Shown: one piece after another, positions 36,995-45,706 of the stretch | How positions within the stretch are numbered: position 1 is the stretch's first letter | Layout: the number at the start of each line of letters is the position of its first letter | NCBI RefSeq assembly: GCF_022664395.1 | Contig: NZ_JAKRET010000006.1 | Coordinates: forward strand, 124,001 to 188,000 | Direction of reading: 5' to 3' | DNA: 64,000 bases | Source of the DNA: Sphingomonas lacusdianchii | GTDB taxonomy: Bacteria > Pseudomonadota > Alphaproteobacteria > Sphingomonadales > Sphingomonadaceae | Translations under genes and position numbers: made by a program | The notes under the pieces: generated by a model | Database searches by the model: none | What the model saw: the letters and a program-made list of their open reading frames with translations, nothing else | Told to the model about the DNA's origin: nothing

Positions 36995-37321
36995 TTACGC
37001 CTTCTCCAGCGTGCATTGCAGCGGGTGCTGGTTCTGCCGCGCGAAGTCCATCACCTGCGCGACCTTGGTCTCGGCGACCTCGTAGGTGAAGACGCCGCAG
37101 ACGCCGACGCCACGCTGGTGGACGTGCAGCATCACCCGCGTCGCTTCCTCCATGCTCATGCGGAAGAAGCGTTGCAGGCACAGCACGACGAATTCCATCG
37201 GGGTATAATCGTCGTTCAGCATCAGCACGCGGTACGGCGTGGGTTTCTTGACGCGGGTCTGGGTGGCGACGCCGAGACCGGTCGAGCGGTCGTCGTCATG
37301 GTCGCGGTCGTCACCGGCCAT
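36995..37321 (-). CDS. clpS: ATP-dependent Clp protease adaptor ClpS
   Basis: Binds ClpA and delivers N-end-rule substrates. The 108-residue form from ATG 37321 ([13 protein letters not shown]) has the family's flexible acidic start. The conserved core [21 protein letters not shown] follows, with MHVHQRG-type ligand residues ([12 protein letters not shown]) and [16 protein letters not shown]. In-frame ATGs at 37345, 37366 and 37399 would give longer N-termini; none has a clear ribosome site. clpA is not in the window. Confidence 0.92.
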   Translation of the reverse strand: MAGDDRDHDDDRSTGLGVATQTRVKKPTPYRVLMLNDDYTPMEFVVLCLQRFFRMSMEEATRVMLHVHQRGVGVCGVFTYEVAETKVAQVMDFARQNQHPLQCTLEKA

Positions 37322-37420
37322 CTGGATGCAAGGCTGTCGAGACATGTCGCCGCAAAATATGGCATGCATGTCCGGCAGGGCAAGAGGGTGCGTGGTCATA
37401 TGCGCCGAATTGGAAATGAC

Positions 37421-37451
37421 AAAAGGGGCAGCCGCTCGCGCGACCGCCCCC
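37421..37451 (-). terminator. Intrinsic terminator of the phasin gene
   Basis: On the minus strand a GGGG-CGGUCGC arm pairs with GCGGCUG-CCCC, leaving one bulged G and a GCGA-type loop, and TTTTG follows. It starts about 30 bp after the phasin stop at 37482. Confidence 0.8.
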
Positions 37452-37481
37452 TTCCCTAGCCGGTAAAGGCTAACCGACCGC

Positions 37482-38279
37482 TTACGCGGTGACCTTCACC
37501 TTGTCGGCGGCAACCGCGACGCGGTTGCTGATCGGCTGCGCGGCGTCGCCGGCCAGCTTGATCATCATTTCGGTGGTCTTGGACGCTTCGGCGACGAACG
37601 AGTCGAACGACTGGCGGACGAAATCCGACTGCAGCTTCATGAACTCGGTCGGCGACTTGACGGTCGCGAGCGTCTTGGCGGTCGAGGTCGCGTGCTCGAA
37701 CGACTTGCGGCCAAATTCAGCCATTTCCTGGCCAAGCGATTCGAGGCCCTTGGCGGCGATGCGGCTGGCTTCGACCATCGCTTCGATGTTGCCCTTGGCC
37801 ATCTCGTTCATTTCCTCGAAGCCCTTAGCGCCCTTTTCGAACGCGGCCTTCGCCTTTTCGTTGAATTCGGTGGTCATCGCCTGCGCCTTGCTGGCGGCGT
37901 TCTGGGCGGTGGCGGTCGCTTCGTTGGTGACGTCCATGGTCTTTTCCTCGACTAGAGCGGTGACGGTTTCGACCGCCTTTTCAGTTTCCTCGGCCACGAC
38001 CTCGACGGTCTCGGCAACGGTCTTGGCCTCTTCCACGACCGGTTCGACTGGCGGCGTCGGGATGACGACGGCGGCGGTTTCGGTCTTGAGAGGCAATTCG
38101 GCCGGCGCGGGCTTGGTCGCGGCGACGAACGGTACGGGCGGAAGCTCCGCCTCGACCGGCTCGACCGCCGGGACCACCGGTTCCGGCGCTGCAGGAACGA
38201 CGGGAGCGGTCGCGACCGACCGGGTGGAACGGGAACTGGCGGGCTTGCGCGCGCCGGTCTTCGGACCTCGCATGGTCAC
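37482..38279 (-). CDS. Phasin family protein
   Basis: Amphipathic coat protein of PHA granules. The 265-residue product has an Ala/Pro/Val/Glu-rich N-terminal half (about 1-130). The phasin domain follows, with [41 protein letters not shown] and [19 protein letters not shown] prefer GTG 38279, since GGAGGA lies seven to eight bases upstream; ATG 38273 and ATG 38294 are alternatives. It is downstream of phaC in the same orientation and probably has its own promoter, with a palindrome at 38352-38364. Confidence 0.88.
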   Translation of the reverse strand: MTMRGPKTGARKPASSRSTRSVATAPVVPAAPEPVVPAVEPVEAELPPVPFVAATKPAPAELPLKTETAAVVIPTPPVEPVVEEAKTVAETVEVVAEETEKAVETVTALVEEKTMDVTNEATATAQNAASKAQAMTTEFNEKAKAAFEKGAKGFEEMNEMAKGNIEAMVEASRIAAKGLESLGQEMAEFGRKSFEHATSTAKTLATVKSPTEFMKLQSDFVRQSFDSFVAEASKTTEMMIKLAGDAAQPISNRVAVAADKVKVTA

Positions 38280-38351
38280 TCGGACATCCTCCATCTGCTA
38301 CTGCTGCGACGCACCAATTAGGACCAGATTCCTACAGTTTCAAGGCGAAAT

Positions 38352-38364
38352 TTGTGCAGCGCAA
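38352..38364. promoter_or_regulatory. Palindrome upstream of the phasin gene (possible PhaR-type operator)
   Basis: TTGTGCAGCGCAA is a near-perfect 13-bp palindrome (TTGYGC-N-GCRCAA) lying 73-85 bp upstream of the phasin start, in the phaC-phasin gap. PHA-responsive repressors of the PhaR type are known to bind TGC/GCA-rich palindromes before phasin genes. The regulator gene is not in this window, so the identity is inferred. Confidence 0.4.
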
Positions 38365-38397
38365 CATAAATATACGATGCTGTAATTTCAAACGATT

Positions 38398-40125
38398 TCA
38401 GCGGGTGCGCACATAGTCGCCGGGCGCGTCACCCAGCGATGCCGCGCCGCCCCTGCCCGGGATGCGCGCGCCCGTCGCCGGCACGGTCGCACCATCCGCC
38501 TCTGCGATCCACCGGCGCCAGTCCGGCCACCAGCTGCCCTTCGTCTCGCGCGCGCCGGCGATGAACGCGGCCAGCGAGTCGGCGGGCTGGTCGTTGGTCC
38601 AATATTGATATTTGCCGGCCGAAGGCGGGTTCACGACGCCGGCGATATGCCCCGACCCCGCAAGGACGAAGCGCAGGGGGCCGGCAAAATGCTCGGTCAC
38701 CTTCCACACGCTTTCGGGCGGGGCGATGTGATCCTCGCGCCCTGCCTGGATATAGGCGGGCGTCTTGACCGTGGTCAGGTCGATCGGGGTGCCGTCGACG
38801 GTCATCGACCCCGGCTGCGCCAACCGGTTGTCGCGGTACAGGTCGGTCAGATAGCCCAGATGCCAGTTCGCCGGCAGGTTGGTGACGTCGGCATTCCAGT
38901 GCAACAGGTCGAACGGGGCATAGTCGTTGCCGAGCAGATAATTGTTGGTCACGTAATTCCAGATCAGGTCGCGCCCGCGCAGCAGGTTGAAGGTCGCCGC
39001 CATGTAGCGCCCGTCGAGATAGCCGTCCTTGCCGACCTGCCGGATCAGGCCGAGCTGATCGTCGTCGACGAACAGCGACAATTCCCCGGCATCGGCGAAA
39101 TCGACCTGCGCGGTGAAGAAGGTGGCGGTCGCGACCTTCGCCGCCTCGCCCCGCGCCGTGAGCAGCGCCAGCGTTGCCGCCAGCGTCGTGCCCGCCACGC
39201 AATAACCGATGGCATGGACCGATTCGACGCCCAGCACCGCACGCACCGTGTCGATCGCATCGATCTGTCCGCGCACGACATAATCGTCCCACGTCACGTC
39301 CTTCATCGACGCGTCGGCCGATTTCCACGACACGACGAACACGCTCAGGCCCTGCTCGACCGCCCAGCGGATGAAGCTCTTCTCGGGCGTCAGATCGAGA
39401 ATGTAGAAACGATTGATCCACGGCGGAAAGATCAGCAGCGGGATCGCGCCGACCTTCTTGGTCGTCGGCGCATAATGGATCAGTTCGTAGAGCGGCGTGC
39501 GCTTGATGACCTTGCCCGGCGTGGTCGCGACGTTGCGGCCCAGTTCGAACGCGCTGGTATCGCTCTGGGTCATCTGCCCCTTGGCCATATCGGCCAGCAT
39601 GTTCTGCAGGCCCTTCAGCAGATTCTCGCCGCGCGTCTCGATGATCTTCTCGACGACCAGCGGGTTGGTCGCGGGAAAGTTGGTCGGACTCATCGCGTCG
39701 ATCAGGCCGCGGGTGGCGAAACGGATCTGCTCCTTCTGCTTCGGATCGACCCCGTCCAGCGCGTCGACGCCCTTCAGCATATGGTCGGCGACGAGGAAAT
39801 AGCTTTGGCGGATGAAGGCGAACAGCGGATCGTCATGCCATTGCTTGGCCTTGAACCGTTTGTCGCGCGCGCGCTCCGGCGACTCGTCGACCGGTTCGGC
39901 GTTGGCGGGGTCGAGGAAGCGCTGCCACAGCTTCATCGTGTCGGTCCAGAAATCGGTCTGGACCTTCAGCATGCCGGTCGGGTCGGGCAAGGCGGGTGCG
40001 CGTTCCATCAGGTCGATGCCCTGCTCCAGCATCATCTGTTGCGCGCGGCCCAGCATCTGCGTCCAATGCTGCAGCTCTTCCAGCGACATGGCCGTCGCGG
40101 GCGGCACGTTCGGCTTGTCGGTCAT
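38398..40125 (-). CDS. phaC: Class I poly(3-hydroxyalkanoate) synthase
   Basis: Polymerises hydroxyacyl-CoA into PHA. The 575-residue protein matches class I PhaC length. The lipase-like box GYCVAG has the catalytic Cys-309. The rest of the triad is likely the Asp in GREDHIAP near residue 450 and the His in GSGHIAGVVNPP near 480. The N-terminal region includes FPPWINRFYILDL near residue 233. The start is ATG 40125 (MTDKPNVPP). It is divergent from the aminotransferase gene by 75 bp, and the phasin gene follows. No phaA or phaB is nearby. Confidence 0.95.
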   Translation of the reverse strand: MTDKPNVPPATAMSLEELQHWTQMLGRAQQMMLEQGIDLMERAPALPDPTGMLKVQTDFWTDTMKLWQRFLDPANAEPVDESPERARDKRFKAKQWHDDPLFAFIRQSYFLVADHMLKGVDALDGVDPKQKEQIRFATRGLIDAMSPTNFPATNPLVVEKIIETRGENLLKGLQNMLADMAKGQMTQSDTSAFELGRNVATTPGKVIKRTPLYELIHYAPTTKKVGAIPLLIFPPWINRFYILDLTPEKSFIRWAVEQGLSVFVVSWKSADASMKDVTWDDYVVRGQIDAIDTVRAVLGVESVHAIGYCVAGTTLAATLALLTARGEAAKVATATFFTAQVDFADAGELSLFVDDDQLGLIRQVGKDGYLDGRYMAATFNLLRGRDLIWNYVTNNYLLGNDYAPFDLLHWNADVTNLPANWHLGYLTDLYRDNRLAQPGSMTVDGTPIDLTTVKTPAYIQAGREDHIAPPESVWKVTEHFAGPLRFVLAGSGHIAGVVNPPSAGKYQYWTNDQPADSLAAFIAGARETKGSWWPDWRRWIAEADGATVPATGARIPGRGGAASLGDAPGDYVRTR

Positions 40126-40200
40126 TTTCCTCTCCCAACGGTATCCGGGCCTACCCGTTTATTGCTTCCTAGCGTAAGGGCGATGACGAAAGGAACGAGA

Positions 40201-41409
40201 ATGTCCGACGAATTCTACCGCATGAAGCGCCTGCCCCCCTATGTCATCGCCGAAGTGAACGCGATGCGGGCGGCCGCGCGTGCCGGTGGCGAGGACATTA
40301 TCGACCTCGGCATGGGCAATCCCGATCTGCCGCCGCCCGACCATGTCATTGAAAAGCTGGTCGAGGTCGCACGCAAGCCTTCGGCGCACGGCTATTCGCA
40401 GTCGCGCGGTATTCCGGGACTGCGCCGCGCACAGGCCAATTATTATGGCCGCCGCTTCGGCGTCGATATCGATCCCGACAGCGAAGTCGTGGTGACCATG
40501 GGGTCGAAGGAAGGGCTGGCCAGCCTCGCCACCGCGATCACCGCGCCGGGCGACGTCATCCTCGCGCCCAATCCCAGCTACCCGATCCATATGTTCGGCT
40601 TCATCATCGCCGGCGCGACAATCCGCGCGGTGCCGACCACGCCGGACGAACATTATTTCGAAAGCCTCGAACGCGCGATGGCGTTCACCGTGCCGCGCCC
40701 CAGCGTGCTGGTAATGGGATATCCGTCGAACCCCACCGCCGAGGTCGTCGACCTCGCCTTCTACGAACGCGTCGTCGCCTTCGCGAAGGAGCACGGCCTG
40801 TGGATCATCTCCGACCTCGCCTATAGCGAACTCTATTATGACGGCTGCCCGACGCCATCGATCCTGCAGGTGAAGGGTGCGAAGGACGTCGCGATCGAAT
40901 TCACCTCGCTCAGCAAGACCTATTCGATGGCCGGCTGGCGGATGGGGTTCGGCGTCGGCAACAAGAAGCTGATCGCGGCGATGACGCGGGTGAAGTCCTA
41001 TCTCGATTACGGTGCCTTCACCCCGATCCAGGCGGCGGCCTGCGCGGCGCTGAACGGTCCGCAGGATATCGTCGAAAAGAACCGACAACTCTATCACAAG
41101 CGCCGCGACGTGCTGGTCGAGAGCTTCGGCCGCGCCGGCTGGGACATTCCCTCCCCGCGCGCGTCGATGTTCGCCTGGGCGCCGCTGCCGCCCGCGCTCG
41201 CGCATCTGGGCAGCCTCGAATTCGCCAAGCAGTTGCTGACCGAAGCCAAGGTCGCGGTCGCACCCGGCGTCGGCTATGGCGAGAATGGCGAGGGCTATGT
41301 CCGGATCGCGATGGTCGAGAACGAACAGCGGTTGCGCCAGGCGGCGCGCAACGTGAAGAAATATCTGCAGTCGATGGGCGTCAATACGCCTGGGCGCAGC
41401 GTGGGTTAA
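40201..41409 (+). CDS. alaC: PLP-dependent aminotransferase (AlaC-like, class I/II)
   Basis: A 402-residue fold-type I aminotransferase, probably a glutamate-pyruvate (alanine) transaminase related to AlaC. The PLP lysine lies in TSLSKTYSMAGWR near residue 239. Other motifs are DLGMGNPDLPPP, PSYPIHMFGF, YPSNPTAEV, SDLAYSELYYDG and YVRIAM near the C-terminus. The start at 40201 follows GGAACGAGA. The family also includes LL-diaminopimelate aminotransferases, so the substrate is not certain. It is divergent from phaC and ends in a hairpin. Confidence 0.87.
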   Translation: MSDEFYRMKRLPPYVIAEVNAMRAAARAGGEDIIDLGMGNPDLPPPDHVIEKLVEVARKPSAHGYSQSRGIPGLRRAQANYYGRRFGVDIDPDSEVVVTMGSKEGLASLATAITAPGDVILAPNPSYPIHMFGFIIAGATIRAVPTTPDEHYFESLERAMAFTVPRPSVLVMGYPSNPTAEVVDLAFYERVVAFAKEHGLWIISDLAYSELYYDGCPTPSILQVKGAKDVAIEFTSLSKTYSMAGWRMGFGVGNKKLIAAMTRVKSYLDYGAFTPIQAAACAALNGPQDIVEKNRQLYHKRRDVLVESFGRAGWDIPSPRASMFAWAPLPPALAHLGSLEFAKQLLTEAKVAVAPGVGYGENGEGYVRIAMVENEQRLRQAARNVKKYLQSMGVNTPGRSVG

Positions 41410-41421
41410 TCCGCCAGCGAT

Positions 41422-41447
41422 CGTCACTCCCCCACGCGGGAGTGACG
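41422..41447 (+). terminator. Hairpin after the aminotransferase gene
   Basis: CGTCACTCCC (41422-41431) and GGGAGTGACG (41438-41447) pair perfectly over 10 bp around a 6-nt loop. There is no T-run after it, so termination strength is uncertain. Confidence 0.55.
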
Positions 41448-41515
41448 AAGGGAGAAGGACGGAACCGCACGCTCTGTCCAAACCTTTACCGCTGGTCCGC
41501 AGACGGAGCGTGCCG

Positions 41516-41914
41516 ATGACAACCCTGCCCCTCGAACTCATTCTGCTCGGCTGGTCGGTCGTGCTGCTGGTCGTGGCGTTGATGCTGCAAGGGCAGCTGG
41601 CGACGCGCGAGCTGGGGGTCAAATGGAATGCCGGTCCGCGCGACGGGGACCAGCGTCCCCAGCGTGCCCTGGCCGGCCGCGCGCAGCGGGCGCTCGACAA
41701 TTTCAAGGAAACCTATCCAGCGTTCATCGCGCTCGCACTGGCCTTGGCGGTCAGCGAGCGGACCGGCGGGCTGGGCGCCACGGGCGCGCTGCTGTGGTTC
41801 GTCGCGCGTGTCGTCTATCACCCGCTCTATCTGTTCGGCGTACCCTATGTCCGCAGCCTGGTATGGGTCGCGTCGATGTTCGGGCTGTTGCTGATGCTGA
41901 TCCGGCTATTGTGA
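41516..41914 (+). CDS. MAPEG-family membrane protein
   Basis: A 132-residue integral membrane protein of the MAPEG family, which in eukaryotes includes glutathione-linked enzymes. Four hydrophobic segments are visible. The family pattern is RAQRALDNFKETYPAFIALALA near residue 55 and VARVVYHPLYLFGVPYVRSLVW near residue 100. The function in bacteria is unknown. The start is ATG 41516; a GTG two codons upstream is also in frame. Confidence 0.82.
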   Translation: MTTLPLELILLGWSVVLLVVALMLQGQLATRELGVKWNAGPRDGDQRPQRALAGRAQRALDNFKETYPAFIALALALAVSERTGGLGATGALLWFVARVVYHPLYLFGVPYVRSLVWVASMFGLLLMLIRLL

Positions 41915-42016
41915 CAAAGTGTTGCTTGCGCGGTCCCATATTTTCCTCGCTACGCAGCCGTGCGGCGCTGTCGCACCCAGTGGCGCCCGGCATCCCGCAC
42001 GGGCGGAGTCGACGCC

Positions 42017-42280
42017 ATGTTCCTGTTCAAGGGTCTTGAGAGCCATCCGCGCAGTTTCGTGAAGGCGGTGTCGTGGCGCACCGTCGGGTCGATCGATACC
42101 TTCGTACTGGGGTTGCTCTTTTCCGGCTCGGCCAAATTGGCAGGCGCGATCGCCGGCACCGAAGTGCTTACCAAGATCACCCTGTTCTATTTCCATGAGC
42201 GCGCATGGTCGCTCGTCCGCTGGGGCCGTCGCGAGGAACCGGTGGCGACCGGCGAAACGGCGACGCTTCCAGCCGGCTGA
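42017..42280 (+). CDS. DUF2061 domain-containing membrane protein
   Basis: An 87-residue protein with the DUF2061 core: FVKAVSWRTVGSIDTFVLG, then a short Ala/Gly-rich stretch, then EVLTKITLFYFHERAWSLVRW. Two membrane segments are expected. Members are often found near sulfate-assimilation or hydroxylase genes, but here it stands between MAPEG and HxlR. The start is ATG 42017, with GGCGGAG upstream. The role is unknown. Confidence 0.85.
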   Translation: MFLFKGLESHPRSFVKAVSWRTVGSIDTFVLGLLFSGSAKLAGAIAGTEVLTKITLFYFHERAWSLVRWGRREEPVATGETATLPAG

Positions 42281-42322
42281 CGGCGCCCGGCCCGTCGCGA
42301 CGGCACGGGCGTTCCTAATCTG

Positions 42323-42793
42323 TCAGGCGCCCGACACATCCTCGGGCAGCGACCAGACCAGATCGCCCTTGCCCAGCACCCGCCCGTCATGGCTGTGTAC
42401 CGCGACCGGCTGCACCGGGCGATGGTCGCGCGCGTCGACCAGCACCGGCGTCGCCGGCACGCCGGTCTCCCACCGCTCGCCCCACTGGCGCAGCGCGACC
42501 ATTGTCGGCAGCAGCGCATAGCCCTTTTCGGTCAGCCGATATTCAATCTTGCGCCGGTCGCTCTCGACCACGCGGCGTTCGAGAATGCCGTGCCCGACGA
42601 GCCGCGACAGCCGGTTCGCAAGGATGTTGCGTGCGATGCCCAGTTCCGACTGGAACTCCTCGAAATGCGACAATCCGTTGAACGATCCGCGCAGGATCAG
42701 GAACGACCAGCGCTCGCCCATCGCCTCCAACGCGGCAGGCAGGCTGCACTGGCTGGCCAGGTCGCGCAGCGGTTCTCGAAGAGCGGTCGTCAT
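42323..42793 (-). CDS. HxlR-family transcriptional regulator
   Basis: A 156-residue winged helix-turn-helix regulator. The HxlR core runs through CSLPAALEAMGERWSFLILRGSFNG, ELGIARNILANRLSRLVGHGILERR and RLTEKGYALLPTMVALRQWG (about residues 16-105). A C-terminal extension of about 45 residues (PVAVHSHDGRVLGKGDLVW) could bind a ligand. It lacks an obvious target. It is convergent with the DUF2061 gene and divergent from the small secreted gene at 42931. Confidence 0.9.
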   Translation of the reverse strand: MTTALREPLRDLASQCSLPAALEAMGERWSFLILRGSFNGLSHFEEFQSELGIARNILANRLSRLVGHGILERRVVESDRRKIEYRLTEKGYALLPTMVALRQWGERWETGVPATPVLVDARDHRPVQPVAVHSHDGRVLGKGDLVWSLPEDVSGA

Positions 42794-42930
42794 CCGCTAC
42801 GGGTCTAGCGCATGGCGGCGGAGAGGGAAATAGTCGTGTTTCGCGTTTGCAGCAAACATATCAACTTGCAACTTACATGAATGTATATTAGCCGGCACTC
42901 CAGCCAGATCGCCCTTGGGAGCCCGTGTCG

Positions 42931-43236
42931 ATGAAGATGTTCGCCCTGATGACCGCCGCCGCGCTGACCCTGCCCTTCGCCGCCGCAGCACAGTCGAACC
43001 GCGGCTATAGCGCGGTTCCGGTAACCGCACCCGTCAGCGACACGCTCCTGACGCGCAGCACCTTGTGGAAATGCACCGCCGAACGCTGCGCGACGCTGCG
43101 TGCCGAAGGTAGCCATCTGACCATGTGCCAGCTTGCCGCGGCACAGCTTGGTCCGCTGACCGCCTTTACCGCCAACGGCACCGCTTTCGCCCCCGAACAG
43201 CTCGCCAAGTGCAACATCCGCGCCAAAGGTGCCTGA
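42931..43236 (+). CDS. CC_3452-like small secreted protein
   Basis: A 101-residue exported protein: signal peptide MKMFALMTAAALTLPFAAAAQ, then a domain with three cysteines (WKCTAERC and MCQLAA, plus CNIRAK near the end). The LWKCTAERC and CQLAA spacing resembles the CC_3452 family of alphaproteobacteria, whose function is unknown. The start is ATG 42931, nine bases after GGGAG; a GTG at 42925 is in frame. It ends 51 bases before rsh. Confidence 0.6.
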   Translation: MKMFALMTAAALTLPFAAAAQSNRGYSAVPVTAPVSDTLLTRSTLWKCTAERCATLRAEGSHLTMCQLAAAQLGPLTAFTANGTAFAPEQLAKCNIRAKGA

Positions 43237-43287
43237 TCCGCGCGAAAACGGTTGCAAAGCCGGCCCGGCCCGCTCCATCTAGTTCCC

Positions 43288-45378
43288 ATGCTGCGGCAGT
43301 ATGAATTGGTGGAGAGGGTCAAGACCTACGACCCGGATGCGGACGAGGCGCTGCTCAATCGCGCCTATGTCTTTTCGATGCACGCGCATGGCAGCCAGAA
43401 GCGCGCATCGGGCGACCCCTATTTCAGCCATCCGATCGAGGTGGCCGGCATCCTGACCGACCTGCACCTCGATGACGAGACGATCGCGACCGCGATCCTG
43501 CACGACACGGTCGAGGATACCGTCGCCACCCATGAGGAAATCCAGGCCAAGTTCGGCGTGAACGTCGCGCGGTTGGTCGAGGGGGTGACCAAGCTCAGCA
43601 AGATCGAGGCGCAGACCGAGAACGAGCGCGCAGCCGAGAATCTGCGCAAGTTCCTGCTGGCGATGTCCGACGACATTCGCGTGCTGCTGGTGAAGCTGGC
43701 CGACCGGCTGCACAATATGCGCACGCTCCATCACATCGCGAAGCCCGAGAAGCGCAAGCGGATCGCCCGCGAGACGATGGATATCTATGCCCCGCTCGCC
43801 GAGCGGATCGGCATGTACGAGTTCATGAACGAAATGCAGACGCTGGCATTTCGCGAGATCGAACCCGAAGCCTATGAATCGATCACCCGCCGCCTCGAAC
43901 AGTTGGAGGAAGGCGGCGGCGACCGCGTCGCCAAGATCGGCGGTGACCTGAAGACCCTGCTCGACCGCCACGGCATTACCGCCGAAGTGTCGGGCCGGCG
44001 CAAGCATCCCTATTCGATCTGGCGCAAGATGTCGGAGCGGCACGTCACGCTCGAACAGCTGTCGGACATCATCGCCTTCCGCGCGATCGTCGACAGCGAG
44101 GAGGAATGCTACCGCGCATTGGGCATCATCCACCGGCGCTGGCCGATGGTGCCGGGGCGGTTCAAGGACTATATCTCGACGCCCAAGCGCAACGGCTATC
44201 GCTCGCTGCACACCAGCGTCATCCATGCCGAGAATATGCGGATCGAGGTGCAGATCCGCACGCGCGAGATGCATGCGCAGGCCGAGTTCGGGCTGGCGGC
44301 ACACTGGGCGTACAAGCAGGATGCGGTGCGTCCCGATACGCAGGTCCGCTGGATCCGCGACCTCGTCGAGATCCTCGACAATGCCGAGAGTCCCGAGGAG
44401 CTGCTCGAACATACCCGCATGGCGATGTATGCCGACCGCATCTTCGCCTTCACGCCCAAGGGCGAGCTGCACCAGTTGCCGAAAGGTGCCACGCCGATCG
44501 ACTTCGCCTATGCCGTCCACACCGATCTCGGCGATCAGGCGGTGGGCGCGAAGGTCAATGGCGGTGTCGTGCCGCTGCGCACCGAACTCAAGAACGGCGA
44601 TCAAGTGCAGATCCTGCGATCGAAGGCGCAGCGTCCGCAGGCCAATTGGCTGAACTTCGCGATCACCGGCAAGGCGCGCGCCGCCATTCGCCGTTACATC
44701 CGCCAGCGCGAGCGCGACGAGACGGTGGCGCTGGGCAAGCGTATGTATCAGGAACTGATCGCGCGCCTGCCGGTGCCGCCGGGCAGTGATGCATTGGCCG
44801 AAGGGCTGAAGCGGCTGAAGATTGCCGACGAAGCGACGCTGTTCGAATGTCTGGCGCATGGCAAGCTGACCGACGAAGCGGTGATGGAGGCGGTAATGCC
44901 CGGCGCCGTCGCCGACCCGAAGGCGGAACCGATCCCGGCGCAACGCGCGCCGATCGAGATCAAGGGGCTGACCGCCGGCGTCGGCTACGACCTCGCCACC
45001 TGCTGCCATCCGGTGCCGGGCGACCGCATCATCGGCATCCGCCGCGGCGACGGCCGGTTCGAGGTGCATGAGATCGGTTGCGAGACGATCGAGGCGATCG
45101 ACCCGCATCACTGGATCGACCTGACCTGGGGCAACAATGCCGAGGGGGCGACCGCACGCATCGCGGTGACGCTGAAGAACGAACCCGGTGCGCTGGGGGC
45201 GGTGGCGACGGTCATCGGCGGGCACAAGGCGAACATCCTCGGGCTCAGGCTCGACAACCGCGACACGACCTTCCACACCAACACCATCGACGTCGAGGTG
45301 CGCGACGCCGCGCATCTGATGAAGCTGCTCGCCGGCCTGCGCGCCGCCGACGCGGTGAACAAGGCCGAACGCCTCTAG
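43288..45378 (+). CDS. rsh: Bifunctional (p)ppGpp synthetase/hydrolase
   Basis: Makes and breaks the stringent-response alarmone. The 696-residue protein carries an HD hydrolase with HAHGSQKRASGDPYFSHP and HDTVEDT (about residues 40-90). The synthetase has HPYSIWRKM and RFKDYISTPKRNGYRSLHT (about 295). A TGS domain (VFAFTPKGE-type, here RIFAFTPKGELHQLPKGATP) and a C-terminal ACT domain follow. Both catalytic halves are intact, as in the single Rsh of alphaproteobacteria. The start is ATG 43288. Two tandem family B repeats lie between its stop and cobT. Confidence 0.95.
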   Translation: MLRQYELVERVKTYDPDADEALLNRAYVFSMHAHGSQKRASGDPYFSHPIEVAGILTDLHLDDETIATAILHDTVEDTVATHEEIQAKFGVNVARLVEGVTKLSKIEAQTENERAAENLRKFLLAMSDDIRVLLVKLADRLHNMRTLHHIAKPEKRKRIARETMDIYAPLAERIGMYEFMNEMQTLAFREIEPEAYESITRRLEQLEEGGGDRVAKIGGDLKTLLDRHGITAEVSGRRKHPYSIWRKMSERHVTLEQLSDIIAFRAIVDSEEECYRALGIIHRRWPMVPGRFKDYISTPKRNGYRSLHTSVIHAENMRIEVQIRTREMHAQAEFGLAAHWAYKQDAVRPDTQVRWIRDLVEILDNAESPEELLEHTRMAMYADRIFAFTPKGELHQLPKGATPIDFAYAVHTDLGDQAVGAKVNGGVVPLRTELKNGDQVQILRSKAQRPQANWLNFAITGKARAAIRRYIRQRERDETVALGKRMYQELIARLPVPPGSDALAEGLKRLKIADEATLFECLAHGKLTDEAVMEAVMPGAVADPKAEPIPAQRAPIEIKGLTAGVGYDLATCCHPVPGDRIIGIRRGDGRFEVHEIGCETIEAIDPHHWIDLTWGNNAEGATARIAVTLKNEPGALGAVATVIGGHKANILGLRLDNRDTTFHTNTIDVEVRDAAHLMKLLAGLRAADAVNKAERL

Positions 45379-45380
45379 AT

Positions 45381-45516
45381 TCTACCCATTTTATGGGGAT
45401 GGGGACCGCGCCCGAAGGGCGTGGTGGAGGGGCGTCGCCCCAAAAAACGGTATCGTTCGCGGCCCTCCCCCTCCACCATGCTGCGCATGGTCCCCCTCCC
45501 CACGATGTGGGGAGGA
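45381..45516. repeat. Palindromic repeat, family B, copy 1
   Basis: Starts at CTACCCATTTTATGGGGATGGGGACC, three bases after the rsh stop, and ends near CCCCACGATGTGGGGAGGA. It has the same GTGGTGGAGGGG / CCCCTCCACCA inverted core as the element at 36465-36604. Copy 2 begins 14 bp later. Confidence 0.8.
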
Positions 45517-45529
45517 TTTCCATTTTATT

Positions 45530-45661
45530 CCTCCCCGGCACGGGGAGGGGGACCAGCGAAGCCGGTGGAGGGGGGTGTCGGCATACTGAAACGTCGCGTT
45601 GCGCCGCCCGCCCCCTCCACCACCGCTTCGCGGCGGTCCCCCTCCCCGTACCGAGGAGGAA
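45530..45661. repeat. Palindromic repeat, family B, copy 2
   Basis: Runs from CTCCCCGGCACGGGGAGGGGG to CCGTACCGAGGAGGA. Its inverted core GGTGGAGGGGGG / CCCCCTCCACC matches copy 1 and 36465-36604, but the loop differs. It ends about 45 bp before the cobT start. Confidence 0.8.
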
Positions 45662-45706
45662 CTTCCCCCCTTGCCTCCCCCGCCCCCAATCCCCAAAGCA
45701 CAGCCC

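Larger units (their letters stand above)
45379..45706. other. rsh-cobT gap filled by repeats
   Basis: Of the 328 bp between rsh and cobT, about 270 bp are two copies of the family B palindromic repeat. Only about 45 bp before cobT (C-rich, CCCCCCTTGCC...) are not repeat. No terminator or promoter is evident apart from the repeat hairpins. Confidence 0.7.

Noticed and set aside
38605..40200. Long plus-strand open frame running into the aminotransferase gene
   Set aside because: It is antisense to phaC. The aminotransferase begins at its own ATG 40201 with a good N-terminus.
43279..45315. 678-codon minus-strand frame opposite rsh
   Set aside because: Antisense shadow of a fully recognised gene; no family features.
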